Positions 13,089 to 23,500 of a DNA stretch of 64,000 bases are shown in pieces. The stretch comes from Beroe forskalii. Taxonomy: Eukaryota > Ctenophora > Nuda > Beroida > Beroidae. Below the pieces are notes generated by a model. That model was not told where the DNA came from, did no database searches, and saw only the letters and a program-made list of their open reading frames with translations. The translations under genes and the position numbers were made by a program. The stretch spans positions 744,001 to 808,000 of the forward strand of contig WFMF01000020.1 in assembly GCA_011033025.1 (NCBI GenBank), given 5' to 3'. Every line of letters begins with the position of its first letter. The stretch's first letter is position 1.

Positions 13089-13903
13089 CACTCAGTTTTT
13101 TTTATAAGAAACTGTCTATAAGAAACTTAGCCTAGGATTTCCGAAAATTTAAGAAACTTAGCCTAGAATTTCGGAAAAATTAAGAAACTTCACTGATTTA
13201 CAATTAAGAAATTAAGAAACTTCTAGCCTAGGATTTTGAAATTTGTGTATAAAAATCCTATTGCAACTGAAATTCTTTAACATGATACGAGCTTCTGGGG
13301 CTGCCCCAGACCCCATTTTGATTGTGAACATTCCGAAACTAATCTAGTACTTCTATTGAACTTCTATTACAGTATTACACTGGATATGTGATAATTGATC
13401 ATAATATAGAATAGAAATTTAGAAAATGAATCTTTCATGATTTTTCGGTTTAAAGTAACATGCCAGATACTAAAAGCACAAAACAGAAATTTAGAAATTG
13501 TTGTTGCGACAGGACACTATTACAGTTCCATATCTATTTCCAAAAGTTCCAAGCATTATAGGATTTAGAAATTATCTAAATTTCAAAATTTCAAACTTTT
13601 TTGGAAGAACATTTGATGAAGATCCCTGAACATTATTGTATACAGCTGCACAAATCTTTTAAGATAGGTACATGCTTAAAAGTGTATGATTTAACTGAAA
13701 ATATCAGAAGGTTCGATTCTAATCCTCAACTACAGTCTACACAGTAGGTTCCTATGTTGGAAATTTCGTAGACATTTTTCGTACGGTATGTCGGTATGTA
13801 GAATTAAGAAACCGATTAAGAAACTTTTAGGCTCAAAATTGTGAAAAAATAAGAAACTTTTAGCCTAGGATTTCAATAAGTTTCTTATAAAAAAAACTGA
13901 GTG
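13089..13903. mobile_element. TA-flanked MITE, CACTCAGT ends
   Basis: Inverted ends CACTCAGTTTTTTTTATAAG and CTTATAAAAAAAACTGAGTG, TA at 13087-13088 and 13904-13905. Subterminal AAGAAACTTAGCCTAGGATT repeats. 815 bp, no transposase. Lies 28 bp from the previous element. Confidence 0.
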
Positions 13904-14263
13904 TAGACAGAAAGACAGAGTTTCAATAAAGATAACTGTATAGAGATAATATTATTTGACAGTATGCATATTTGATATATCGGGTCATGATACATTCATA
14001 TTTCTTGGATTATATATCGAATGCGAAAAAGCGACTATATTCTTGTCTAATTCAAACAACTCAAATAGAACCAAAACTTCCGTCTATTTGGTGATCAAAC
14101 AACACTTAAGTTTTGAACACAAATAATATAAATGATTTAAGGGTATGATATATAAATAGTCTTAAATAGCATAGAATTAAGTTGTAGATCGGGTGCACAG
14201 GCGGGTACAGGACAAAAAGAGGCGGTCTCGCGTCACTAATGCGGTATATTGATCTCTGATAAT

Positions 14264-14441
14264 GGAGTTACAGAGGTGTTGCCACATCTGAGATAGGTGT
14301 TTGAAATTTAAACAAAAATTCCATTTGCACGTGCGTGATACCGATTTAACAGTACATAGACGTACGTACATGACGCCGCGCGATCGGAAATTTCAGAATG
14401 ATTCTCATTTGTCGAAGTGGCGACACCTCTGTAACTCTCAA
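14264..14441. repeat. Inverted repeat, possible MITE
   Basis: GGAGTTACAGAGGTGTTGCC and GGCGACACCTCTGTAACTCT are inverted around about 130 bp. No clear target duplication. Confidence 0.
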
Positions 14442-14444
14442 CTG

Positions 14445-15400
14445 CATGTTGCTCTCAGCACTAGAATACAAGATCGACATCATTAAATAGCAACATTTGA
14501 GGAAGTGCTGAAGTGCTCTCTGCAAATTCGTTTAAATCGTGGGATTCATAAAGAGGTATTTAGGACCATAAATTTTCTCAAAATCTGAAATAATCAAAGT
14601 TCTAAGATCAAAAGCAGTGAAATATATTATAGAGATCACTCACAATATCACGTTATGTTCCAGCATTTCACCCCTCCCCGGAATCGTGTTTGCAGTAGTT
14701 GTTTTGTAACATTTTAAACAAGTATCGTTATTATTTGTAAGCCCCTTCTCCCCATGGTTTGACTACGTTAGTACGTAATATCATGTGAATGATCCCATAC
14801 GTATGAAAATAAATTTTGTACTTTCGAAATTATAGAATTCGTGTTCCATAATATAAGTTTACGTTCTTTTTCAAGTTTTTATAGATAATTACTTCATATT
14901 TCTGAACACATAATTACGGTAGAGCTGTTACCTAATATCAGTAATCTATATAAGCCGCGTACTAAGACGGTTTGTACGCGCGACATTGCATAGTACAGTA
15001 GCATTATAGCTGAATATAGTCTGTAAGAATTAATCAATAATAATTTTCGCCGCTACTGCTGATTATTCCTTTGATCTAGAATTCTGGTAACTTTAAAGTA
15101 ACACATTGCAGTACACAATGAGTACTCGACCTTTGGATATACTATACACTAGATAGGTCTAATCGTTCACGCTGATGCAGTTTATATCAAAGGCAAACAC
15201 CACTTTAAAAGCACCAGAATGTCGAAAAAGGGTGTGTCTCGGTGTTATTGTACAGGCTCTTGGCACACCACAGTTCCAGTGTATTTGCTGAGTGATTGTC
15301 AAATCAGCGTAGGAAGCAAGTTTTCTACGTCAAGGCGAAGATTTGGGGAGTCCAGAGTCTATTCATTGAAAGTCTCTTCTATATTGTATAATATAGAACT
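14445..15400. other. No gene seen
   Basis: AT-rich; nothing recognised. Confidence 0.
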
Positions 15401-15403
15401 ATA

Positions 15404-15566
15404 GGTCGAAGGAGTAACCTAATACCACATATATGTAGTGAGCGCGAAGCGCGAACTATATATAGACGCATTATTGGCCGAAGCGAAGCTGAGGTCAATA
15501 ATGGTTTGTTTTGGACGAGGCGAAGCCGAGTTCAAAACAATGTGGTATTAGGTACTCCTGAGACCT
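15404..15566. mobile_element. Multi-hairpin (cloverleaf-like) element, copy 1
   Basis: Outer arms ATAGGTCGAAGGAGTAACCT and AGGTACTCCTGAGACCTAT, with inner AATACCACAT / TGTGGTATT. They enclose three hairpins with GAGCGCGAAGCGCGAAC, GGCCGAAGCGAAGCTGAGGTC-like (interrupted) and GGACGAGGCGAAGCCGAG cores. Confidence 0.
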
Positions 15567-16289
15567 ATGGTGATATTACATGGCGAAACCACAAAACTTA
15601 ACGCGCTAGAAATACGTAATAACGTGAAAAATAGACTTTGACAAGTAGCATACAGCCGTCAGACAGGTTGATGTGTAAATTTACATCCGGCCCGGATCAG
15701 AACAAATTAGTGCTAAATCGTTGGTGGTGTGTCTTGCAGGAAGAATTACAGATTTTGCCATCAACCCACTGCTGTAAATCTTGATAAAGACGTCACCTTG
15801 AACATTTTGTTCATCGTGGAATGTATAAATTCTATTACCACAGAATGCAGATCTATGTTTGTCCCATCCAAATTATGCAAATTCGATTGACACTTTACTG
15901 AGTTGCTATCATATAAGGGTTATAGGTTCGTTCATGACCCTATAACCCCGGAAAATCAAGTTATAGGGTCGGAAACGACCACATAACATGGGGTTATAGG
16001 ATCTGACCGACCCTATAATATAGAAATACCCCGATGTATATGGTAGCAAATAAGGGCTTATGAGCCATGTAATATTGCTTACATTAGATCGCCAACAAAC
16101 CATGATCCACTTCTTTATGATGATACACATTCTCTTGCAGCCTCCTATATTCCATTATTGCCCTTCCAATTCCTTCTCTTCCTACTCGTTTTCTTCTTAT
16201 CCTCCTACGTATAATCCTACCCATAGTTGCTTCAATTCCCCTTCTTATAATCCCCCTCCTCACATTCGCTTCCTATAATTTCATCCCTT
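15567..16289. other. Intergenic / 3' flank of the zinc-finger gene
   Basis: 15915-16020 has repeated GGTTATAGG / CCTATAACC inverted motifs that could fold. 16140-16289 is pyrimidine-rich flank of the minus-strand gene. Confidence 0.
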
Positions 16290-16295
16290 TTTATT
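16290..16295 (-). terminator. Candidate polyadenylation signal AATAAA
   Basis: AATAAA on the minus strand about 108 bases after the zinc-finger stop codon, past the pyrimidine-rich (plus-strand view) 3' repeat. Position fits a short 3' UTR; no transcript evidence. Confidence 0.
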
Positions 16296-16349
16296 CTTCT
16301 CCACCTATTTTATCCCCTCTAATCCTCCTCCTCCTTTACCCTCCTCCTC

Positions 16350-16417
16350 CTCTAATCCGTCTCCTCCTCTAATCCTTCTCCTCCTCTAATCCGTCTCCTC
16401 CTCTAATCCGTCTCCTC
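16350..16417 (-). repeat. 17-bp minisatellite containing the zinc-finger stop codon
   Basis: Four copies of CTCTAATCCGTCTCCTC (plus strand). On the minus strand each unit reads GAGGAGACGGATTAGAG-like, so the last codons Glu-Glu-Thr-Asp and the TAG are repeated in the 3' UTR. One copy has a G to T change. Confidence 0.
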
Positions 16418-17551
16418 CTTGACCCTGGACATGACAGTCCTGCCCTCCTCATCCACCTCCTCATCATCTGTCAGCACTTCCTCAGTCACCTCCTCCCCTT
16501 CCTTATCACCTTCCTTACCACTCCCTCCTTCCTTACCACTCCCAGTCTCCTCCTCTTCTTCCTCCTCCTCCTCCTCAACTTCCTCCTCTGCCTTCTTCTT
16601 CCCTTTCTTGTTATCTCCATGTGAGAACATGATGTGCATGTTCAGCAGCCCTTTTCCGTCGAACTTCGTGTTACAGAGTTTACAGATATGCGGTCCGGCG
16701 TCCAGGTGAGCTTTCCGCATGTGACGGTCGAGGGAGATAGCAGCTGAGAAGGCTTTCTTGCACTTCGTACACTGGAAATCCTTGCATTTCTCGTGAACAG
16801 CACGAACGTGACGCTTCAACTTGCTCTTGTCATCGAATATCTTCTCGCACTCCGTGCACACATTCGGCCCGGGGTCCGCGTGGACTTTGTATCGGTGACG
16901 GTCCAGGTGCATCTTTTGGTGGAAGATATCGTCGCACGACGGACACCGGAACTCCCGCGGTTTCTCGTGCACGGCTCGGATGTGTCGTTTGAGCCGCGCA
17001 GGATCGTCGAATAGCTTGCTACACAGCTGACACATGTTAGGACCCCCTCCCGCATGGGCCTTATACCGATGCTTATCCAACTGGATCTTAAACTTAAACA
17101 CCTCATTACACACATTGCACGTGTACTGCTCATCGTCACTATGGTTACTCGCGCTATGCACGGTGCGCCGATGCCGCGTCAACTTCCCAATATCCTCGAA
17201 TGTCTTGTGACACTGATTACAACTCAGATCCTGGAAGGTATCCATGTTCAGCCCACTCCCCGAAGGGTTAACATCCGCTCCCTTATGGTACACCGAATTA
17301 TGGTTTTTCTGCTGTGACGCGGACAGGAAGATCTGATCACACACCTTACACATGAAATCCGGCTCTATGGTGTGATGTTCGAGTTTGTGGCGGTCTTTGG
17401 CGATCCTGTCAGTAAACATGTCATCACACATGGTGCAGGCGTACTGCATCTGCATGGGGTGCATTAGCTTCATGTGTTTCTTAGCGTTTACTGTGTCCAT
17501 GAAGAACTTATCACATTGCTCGCAGTGCGTGTCTATTCGCCTCCCGTGGAC
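16403..17551 (-). CDS. Zinc-finger gene terminal exon e25
   Basis: Acceptor CTCCCACAG; 382 codons then TAG. Begins VHGRRIDTHCEQCDKFF and carries ten fingers, including YACTMCDDMFTDRIAKDRH, NVCTECEKIFDDKSKLKRH and FQCTKCKKAFSAAISLDRH. The tail is a run of about a dozen Glu, then glycine-serine-lysine and acidic residues. This large unsplit exon contrasts with the small upstream exons and may be a retained or retro-inserted block. The final codons and stop sit inside a 17-bp tandem repeat. Confidence 0.
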   Translation of the reverse strand, partial: VHGRRIDTHCEQCDKFFMDTVNAKKHMKLMHPMQMQYACTMCDDMFTDRIAKDRHKLEHHTIEPDFMCKVCDQIFLSASQQKNHNSVYHKGADVNPSGSGLNMDTFQDLSCNQCHKTFEDIGKLTRHRRTVHSASNHSDDEQYTCNVCNEVFKFKIQLDKHRYKAHAGGGPNMCQLCSKLFDDPARLKRHIRAVHEKPREFRCPSCDDIFHQKMHLDRHRYKVHADPGPNVCTECEKIFDDKSKLKRHVRAVHEKCKDFQCTKCKKAFSAAISLDRHMRKAHLDAGPHICKLCNTKFDGKGLLNMHIMFSHGDNKKGKKKAEEEVEEEEEEEEEETGSGKEGGSGKEGDKEGEEVTEEVLTDDEEVDEEGRTVMSRVKEETD

Positions 17552-20500
17552 CTGTGGGAGAGGGGTAGTGTTGTTACTTTGTTACATAAATCTCTCATTC
17601 TTAGCTCAGTGGCGCAGGCCGGGATTCGATCTCAGGATCTTTCGATCCTGTGCCAAATTCGATACCACTACACCACTGACCCATGAATACTTTATTAAGC
17701 GAATGGAAATATAGTGCCCGGTAAACGAGGCTCTCTGCGCAATTCTTTTCGTTCGATAAACTCGGTTTGTCTTATTGTATGACAATTGACGATTTTAAAA
17801 GGACAAATCTCGGTTCTTTTAAAGTTCTAATACCGTATTGCATATTACCATTGCATATTGCATATTACCATGAAGTCAATGATATCAATCATAATTCTTG
17901 GTCCTCACCTCGTATTTGTGTCGATCTAGGGGCACCTTGCCGGGGAAGGACTGGTTACAATCCCGACACATGTGTCCACTCTTGTCCACAGAGTCATGGA
18001 CACTGCGCAGGTGGTTCCTTAGATACCTGCACAGAGGGGACAATTAGTGGGGACAACTGGACAATGAGTGGGGACAGTAAGTGGGGACAATTAGTGGGAA
18101 AATAAGTGGGGAAAAGTTGGGGACAATTAGTGGGGACAATTAGTGGGGACAATTAGTGGGGAAAAGTTGGGGACAATTAGTGGGGACAATTAGTGGGGAC
18201 AATTGGTACTTTAGTATTATCACAGTGGGGACATTAAGGAACCTGCATTATCACATTACTGCACAGTGGTGACAAGTAACTAAGTGACGAGAAAGCGAGA
18301 AATGTAACAAGAATTTGAATTCATATTGTTGCACATTGTACAACAACAAAAGTTTCAAATTCTCGTTTAAATATTATCGTAAAATTTCAGTAATATCGGG
18401 AATTTAAACATTTAGCAATTCTCACAACTTTCAAATTCTCGTAACACTTAGCGGGCATCCTCGAAGAACTTATCACACTCTAGGCACATCGTGACTACCT
18501 CCTCGTCATGCACGTAGTAGAGATGTCTGTCGTACTCGCTACGCGAGGGGAACACCTGAGTGACGTCATTATCAGGGGTTAGAGTGGGGCGTTAGTGACG
18601 TCATCATTATACGCGAGGGGAACACCTGGGACGAGTGATGTCATAACTTGGGAACTCCAGAATATATTTTTCTACTCACAATTATTGATGGTATTTAATA
18701 CTTAAATATGTTGAAAGGACAAGTCCGTATCTTCTACCATTTTTGCTTGAGAGGGGGTGCAGATTGGAGGAGAGTTAGTCTCTCTCAGGCTGAGATGCCC
18801 CCTGAGGCAGTGTTCAGTACGTCCATACATATTACGCACCTCTATTTTATATACATGTACTTCCCATGCTAGCCCCTTACCTCTTCGCAGGTGCTACATC
18901 TGAACTCCGTATGTTTATCATGAACACTTCTCATATGTCTCTTCAGTGACCTCGGATCCTGCAAATATTGAATATCAGATTCAAAGCTTATTGAAAGTAT
19001 AGTAGAAGGGCAGAAAACTTTTCTATTAATAATAAAAGAAAAGAGCTTTAAGAAAAGAGCTTTATCTTTGGCTGTGTAGTTTCTTCATGAGATGATTACC
19101 TCGAAGTACTTGTCGCACTCGACACACATACTCTCAATAGTTTCCCCGTGTTCCTCATGTCTGTGCCGGTTTAGGATGGTGCGGCGTGGGAAGGTTTCCT
19201 CGCAGGTTTCACACACCCAACCCTCAGTGTTACCGTGAACCTGGGGGAGTAAAAAAGGTTAAACAAAGTTAGGGGAGTGGTGGGAAGTTAGGGGGAGTGG
19301 TGGGAACTGGGGGGGAGTGGTGGGAAGTTAGGGGGAGTGGTGGGAACTGGGGGGAACTGGTAGGAACTGGAAACCTCACAGGTTTCACACACCCAACCCT
19401 CAGTGTTACCATGAACCTGGGGTAGTAGTGGGAAGTTAGGGGGGGGGGAGGGAGTGATGGGAAGTTAGGGGGGAGTAGTGGGAAGTTAGGGGGGAGTGGT
19501 GGGAACTTGGGAGAGTGGTTCCACACACCCAGCCCTCAGTGTTACCATGAACCTGGGGGAGTTGTGGGAAGTTAGGGGGGAGTGGAGGGGACTTGGGGGT
19601 GGTGGGGACCTTGGAGAGTGGTGGGAACTTGGGGGAGTAGTGGGAACTTGGGGGAGTGGTTTCACACACCCAACCCTCAATGTTACCATGAACCTGGGGT
19701 AGTAGTGGGAAGTTAGGGGTGGGGGGTGGGAAGTTAGGGGAGGGGTGGAAACTTAGGGGAGTGGGCTTCAGTGTTACCATGAACCTGGGGTAGTGGGAAG
19801 TTAGGGGGGTGGGGGGGGGTGGGAAGTTAGGGGGGAGGGGTGGAAACTTAGGGGGAGTGGCTTCACACACCCAACTCTCAGTGTTACCATGAACCTGGGG
19901 GAGTGGTGTTTGAAAAAATGATATTTAAAACTTCACGCTATACGCAATTGAAAAATTGCAGTAAACATGATCATTGATCTTACGAAACGCTGAAAACTGC
20001 CTTTCAAGGCTAGGCAGTTTTCAGCACAGCTTTGAAACTTTTGAACTGAGAGAGCAGGAATCTATTGAAAAATATCCCAATAGACAGCCAAAATGCTGAA
20101 TGGAAAGAATTATAAATTTCATAAGGATTTGATTTTAAAAAGTTGTAGGCAATAGGTTTTACAGCAAAAGTATGCCCACTTTACCCCGCCTAAGTATTCA
20201 CCTGTTTGAAGTGGCGTTTGAAGGCGTTCTTATCATCAAAGAACTTCTGGCACTTATCACAGTGCGAGTCTGTCGTTATCTCGTGGATCACGAACAGGTG
20301 CTCGTTTAACTTGTGTTTCTTATCGAACCGTTCATCGCAGTGCTCGCAGATTATTCGACCTAAGATTGGAAAACATGGAGGCTGGGATCGCAGATTATTC
20401 GACCTGAGATTGGATTATTGGAAAACATGGAGGGCTGGGATCGCAGATTATTCGACCTGAGATTGGAAAACATGGAGGGCTGGGATCGCAGATTATTCGA

Positions 20501-23500
20501 CCTGAGATTGGAAAAGGCTGCAATATCAAGAGTGACTGTAAAACCACGAGGTGCACCACGAAGTCACTTAGTTTTTAGAGCTAACAATTAGAGCTTATTA
20601 GAGCTAATAAGAGATTAGAGCTAATGGGTTTCTCTGACCTTGTTAGATCTTAGAGATTCGAGCTCGTATCCCCTTTAGATTAGAGCTAATAAATTCCTCT
20701 GAGTCCCCTTTTGATTAGAGCTTATTAGAGCTAATAAGAGATTAGAGCTAATGGGCTCCTCTCATTTCAAAGAGCTAATGGATTTCTCTGAGATTAGAGC
20801 TAGTATCCCCCTTAAATTAAAGCTAATGGATTAGAGCTAATGGGGTCCTCTGACCTTGTTCGGCCGCGTGGAAGGAATCCATGTGTTTCACCGCCATCCG
20901 ACCATCGTCAAAATACTTGTCACACAGCTCACAGTAATCCACCTGCAAGGGTCAAATTTTTGCATGACTTATATTGCACGAAAATTATCTGATAACCTGG
21001 CTATTGGCTAATATGTCTAATCTGATAACCTGGAATCTGGCTGATATCAAAATTTAGTATGTAACCGTATACAGTATAGCTGACGGGAATAAATCTCAAA
21101 ATTATAATTTACATTAATTTGAAAATACAATTTTAAATCTCGATTTACAACAAAATAAAATTATATGGATCAATATAAAACACTAACAGATGGGTCGCCG
21201 TGTTTCTCGTGTAGATGTCTGTTGTACTGGGACCGCCTGTTGAACTCAATGTTACAGTCCTCACAAGTCAGGTGTGCTTCTGTACCTCCATGAACCTGCA
21301 GCCGAATGTATAAACTAGATAGTTTGTAACATATTCTCCATGAACCTGCAGCCGAATATATTAACTAGATAGTTGTAACATATTCTCCATGAACCTGCAG
21401 CCGAATATATAAACTAGATAGTTGTAGTTCATATTTTCCATGAACCTGCAGCCGAATATATAAACTAGATAGTTGTAACATATTTTCCATGAACCTGCAG
21501 CCGAATATATAAACTAGATAGCTGTAACATAAAATACAGCTGCCACCATGAACCTGCAGCCGAATACAAACTAAATAGTTGTAACATATTTTCCATGAAC
21601 CTGCAGCCGAATGTATAAACTAGATAGTTGTAACATATATTCAAAAATACAGCTCCCCCCATGAACCTGCAGCCGAATGTATAAACTATATAGTTGTAAC
21701 ATATATTCAAAAATACAGCTGACACCATGAACCTGCAGCCGAATACACACTTATATAGGTAGTTAGATAGTAACAAACTTATAGCTAGAAAGTTTGTAAC
21801 ATATTCATTTAGTCATTCAATATACAGCTTTAAACTTTACAGCTTTATGTTGCAGTCCTCGCATCAAACATTATTCCGCTTCCCACCTAATTTTGCTTAT
21901 TCTGCAGATGGCCCATTTCGTTATTCGTTATGGGGAAGTATTTCGAGGGATTGAAGTTTGAGTATCTCAAGGTGACAGGTGAAGTTATCTAAAAGTATTG
22001 ATAGCGGAGTAGCTTATTGACGTTGAACTTGAAGCTGACGTTGAAGCCACTAACTACAGCACTAATTCCCCAGTGACGTAGGCAACGGGGGCGTCAAGGC
22101 GTCTAGCACCAGAGACACTCCAAAACTCACTGATGACCCACGAAGTGAGAATTCATTTAATAACAAACCCAGAGAGAATTTAGAGTTATTTATAGGTTCA
22201 CTAAGATTTCTGTGAATTTGGGCATTTCCTCAGATCTTTATACGGTCAAAACTCAAGGTAAAATAGATCTTAAGAAGTCAAATTCAATTCTATAAGCGAC
22301 CCTCACCATGAAATCGAAACTATTTAAGCACTAAATTATAAATATAATTTATAAGATTATAGAGCTTTTTCTCCAGAATAGCAAATTTGGAGGTAAATTT
22401 CTAAACTGATACGCAACAATTGTTTATAAGTTTATCAGGATCATTGGAAAATCATAATCAAATTAAATTCTAAACGCCTAAAAACCCTTAGAATATCCCT
22501 CTTACCTGCCACTTGTGCCTCCTCAACTTGGGGTTATCATCAAAGTACTTGTCGCAGGTCTCACAGTAAAACTCAGGCTCCATAGCATGTTTCTCGTGGT
22601 TATGTCGGTTGTAGAGGGACACCCGACTAAAGTACAGCTCACAGTCAGCACAGTGTAGGCTCCTCCGCCACCATGCCGTGTACCTGGGAGGGAGGGGGTG
22701 TGAGGGAGTGACACCAGGTGTCATGGAGTCTGACACCAGGTGGCATGGAGTCTGACACCAGGTGTCATGGAGTCTGACACCAGGTGTCATGGAGTCTGAC
22801 ACCAGGTGTCATGGAGTCTGACACCAGGTGTCATGGAGTCTGACACCAGGTGTCATGGAGTCTGACACCAGGTGTCATGGAGTCTGACACCAGGTGTCAT
22901 GGAGTCTGACACCAGGTGTCATGGAGTCTGACACCAGGTGTCATGGAGTCTGACACCAGGTGTCATGGAGTCTGACACCAGGTGTCATGGAGTCTGACAC
23001 CAGGTGTCATGGAGTCTGACACCAGGTGTCATGGAGTCTGACACCAGGTGTCATGGAGTCTGACACCAGGTGTCATGGAGTCTGACACCAGGTGCTGAGA
23101 CTGACACCAGGTGTCATGGAGTCTGACACCAGGTGTCATGGAGTCTGACACCAGGTGTCATGGAGTCTGACACCAGGTGTCATGGAGTCTGACACCGTGT
23201 ACCTGGGAGGGAGCGAGTTTGACACCATATCTACAATCTGCTGCCTGACACCACATTCGACTTTACACCATATTCAACCTGACACCACATAGCTTCTCAT
23301 AGCTTTCACAGCACATCTGACACCACATTAAACTTGACACCACATTCAAGCCTGACACCACATAGCTTTCACAGCACTTCTGACACCACATTCAACCTGA
23401 CACCACTTACCCGTTTGTCGTGCCGATGAAGAGCCGTAGTGTCGTTGAAGAACTTATCACACAGCGCGCACCGGTTATCCACATCCTGTCCGTGTGTCTC

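Noticed and set aside
16419-16709. Ser-rich plus-strand frame
   Set aside because: Antisense of the Glu-rich tail of the zinc-finger terminal exon.
16816-17139. Second minus-strand frame overlapping the terminal exon
   Set aside because: Off-frame shadow; the C2H2 spacing is only in the 16403-17551 frame.
19269-19870. Pro-rich minus-strand open frames (PPNFPPLP-like)
   Set aside because: Artefact of the intronic GGGAAGTTAGGGGG array; they run across the e21 acceptor copies.
21465-21776. Cys/Tyr-rich minus-strand frame with FGCRFM repeats
   Set aside because: Translation of the e18 acceptor array.
22707-23196. Regular 22-bp palindromic array as a CRISPR
   Set aside because: Units are contiguous with no unique spacers, in an animal intron between coding exons; it is a minisatellite.
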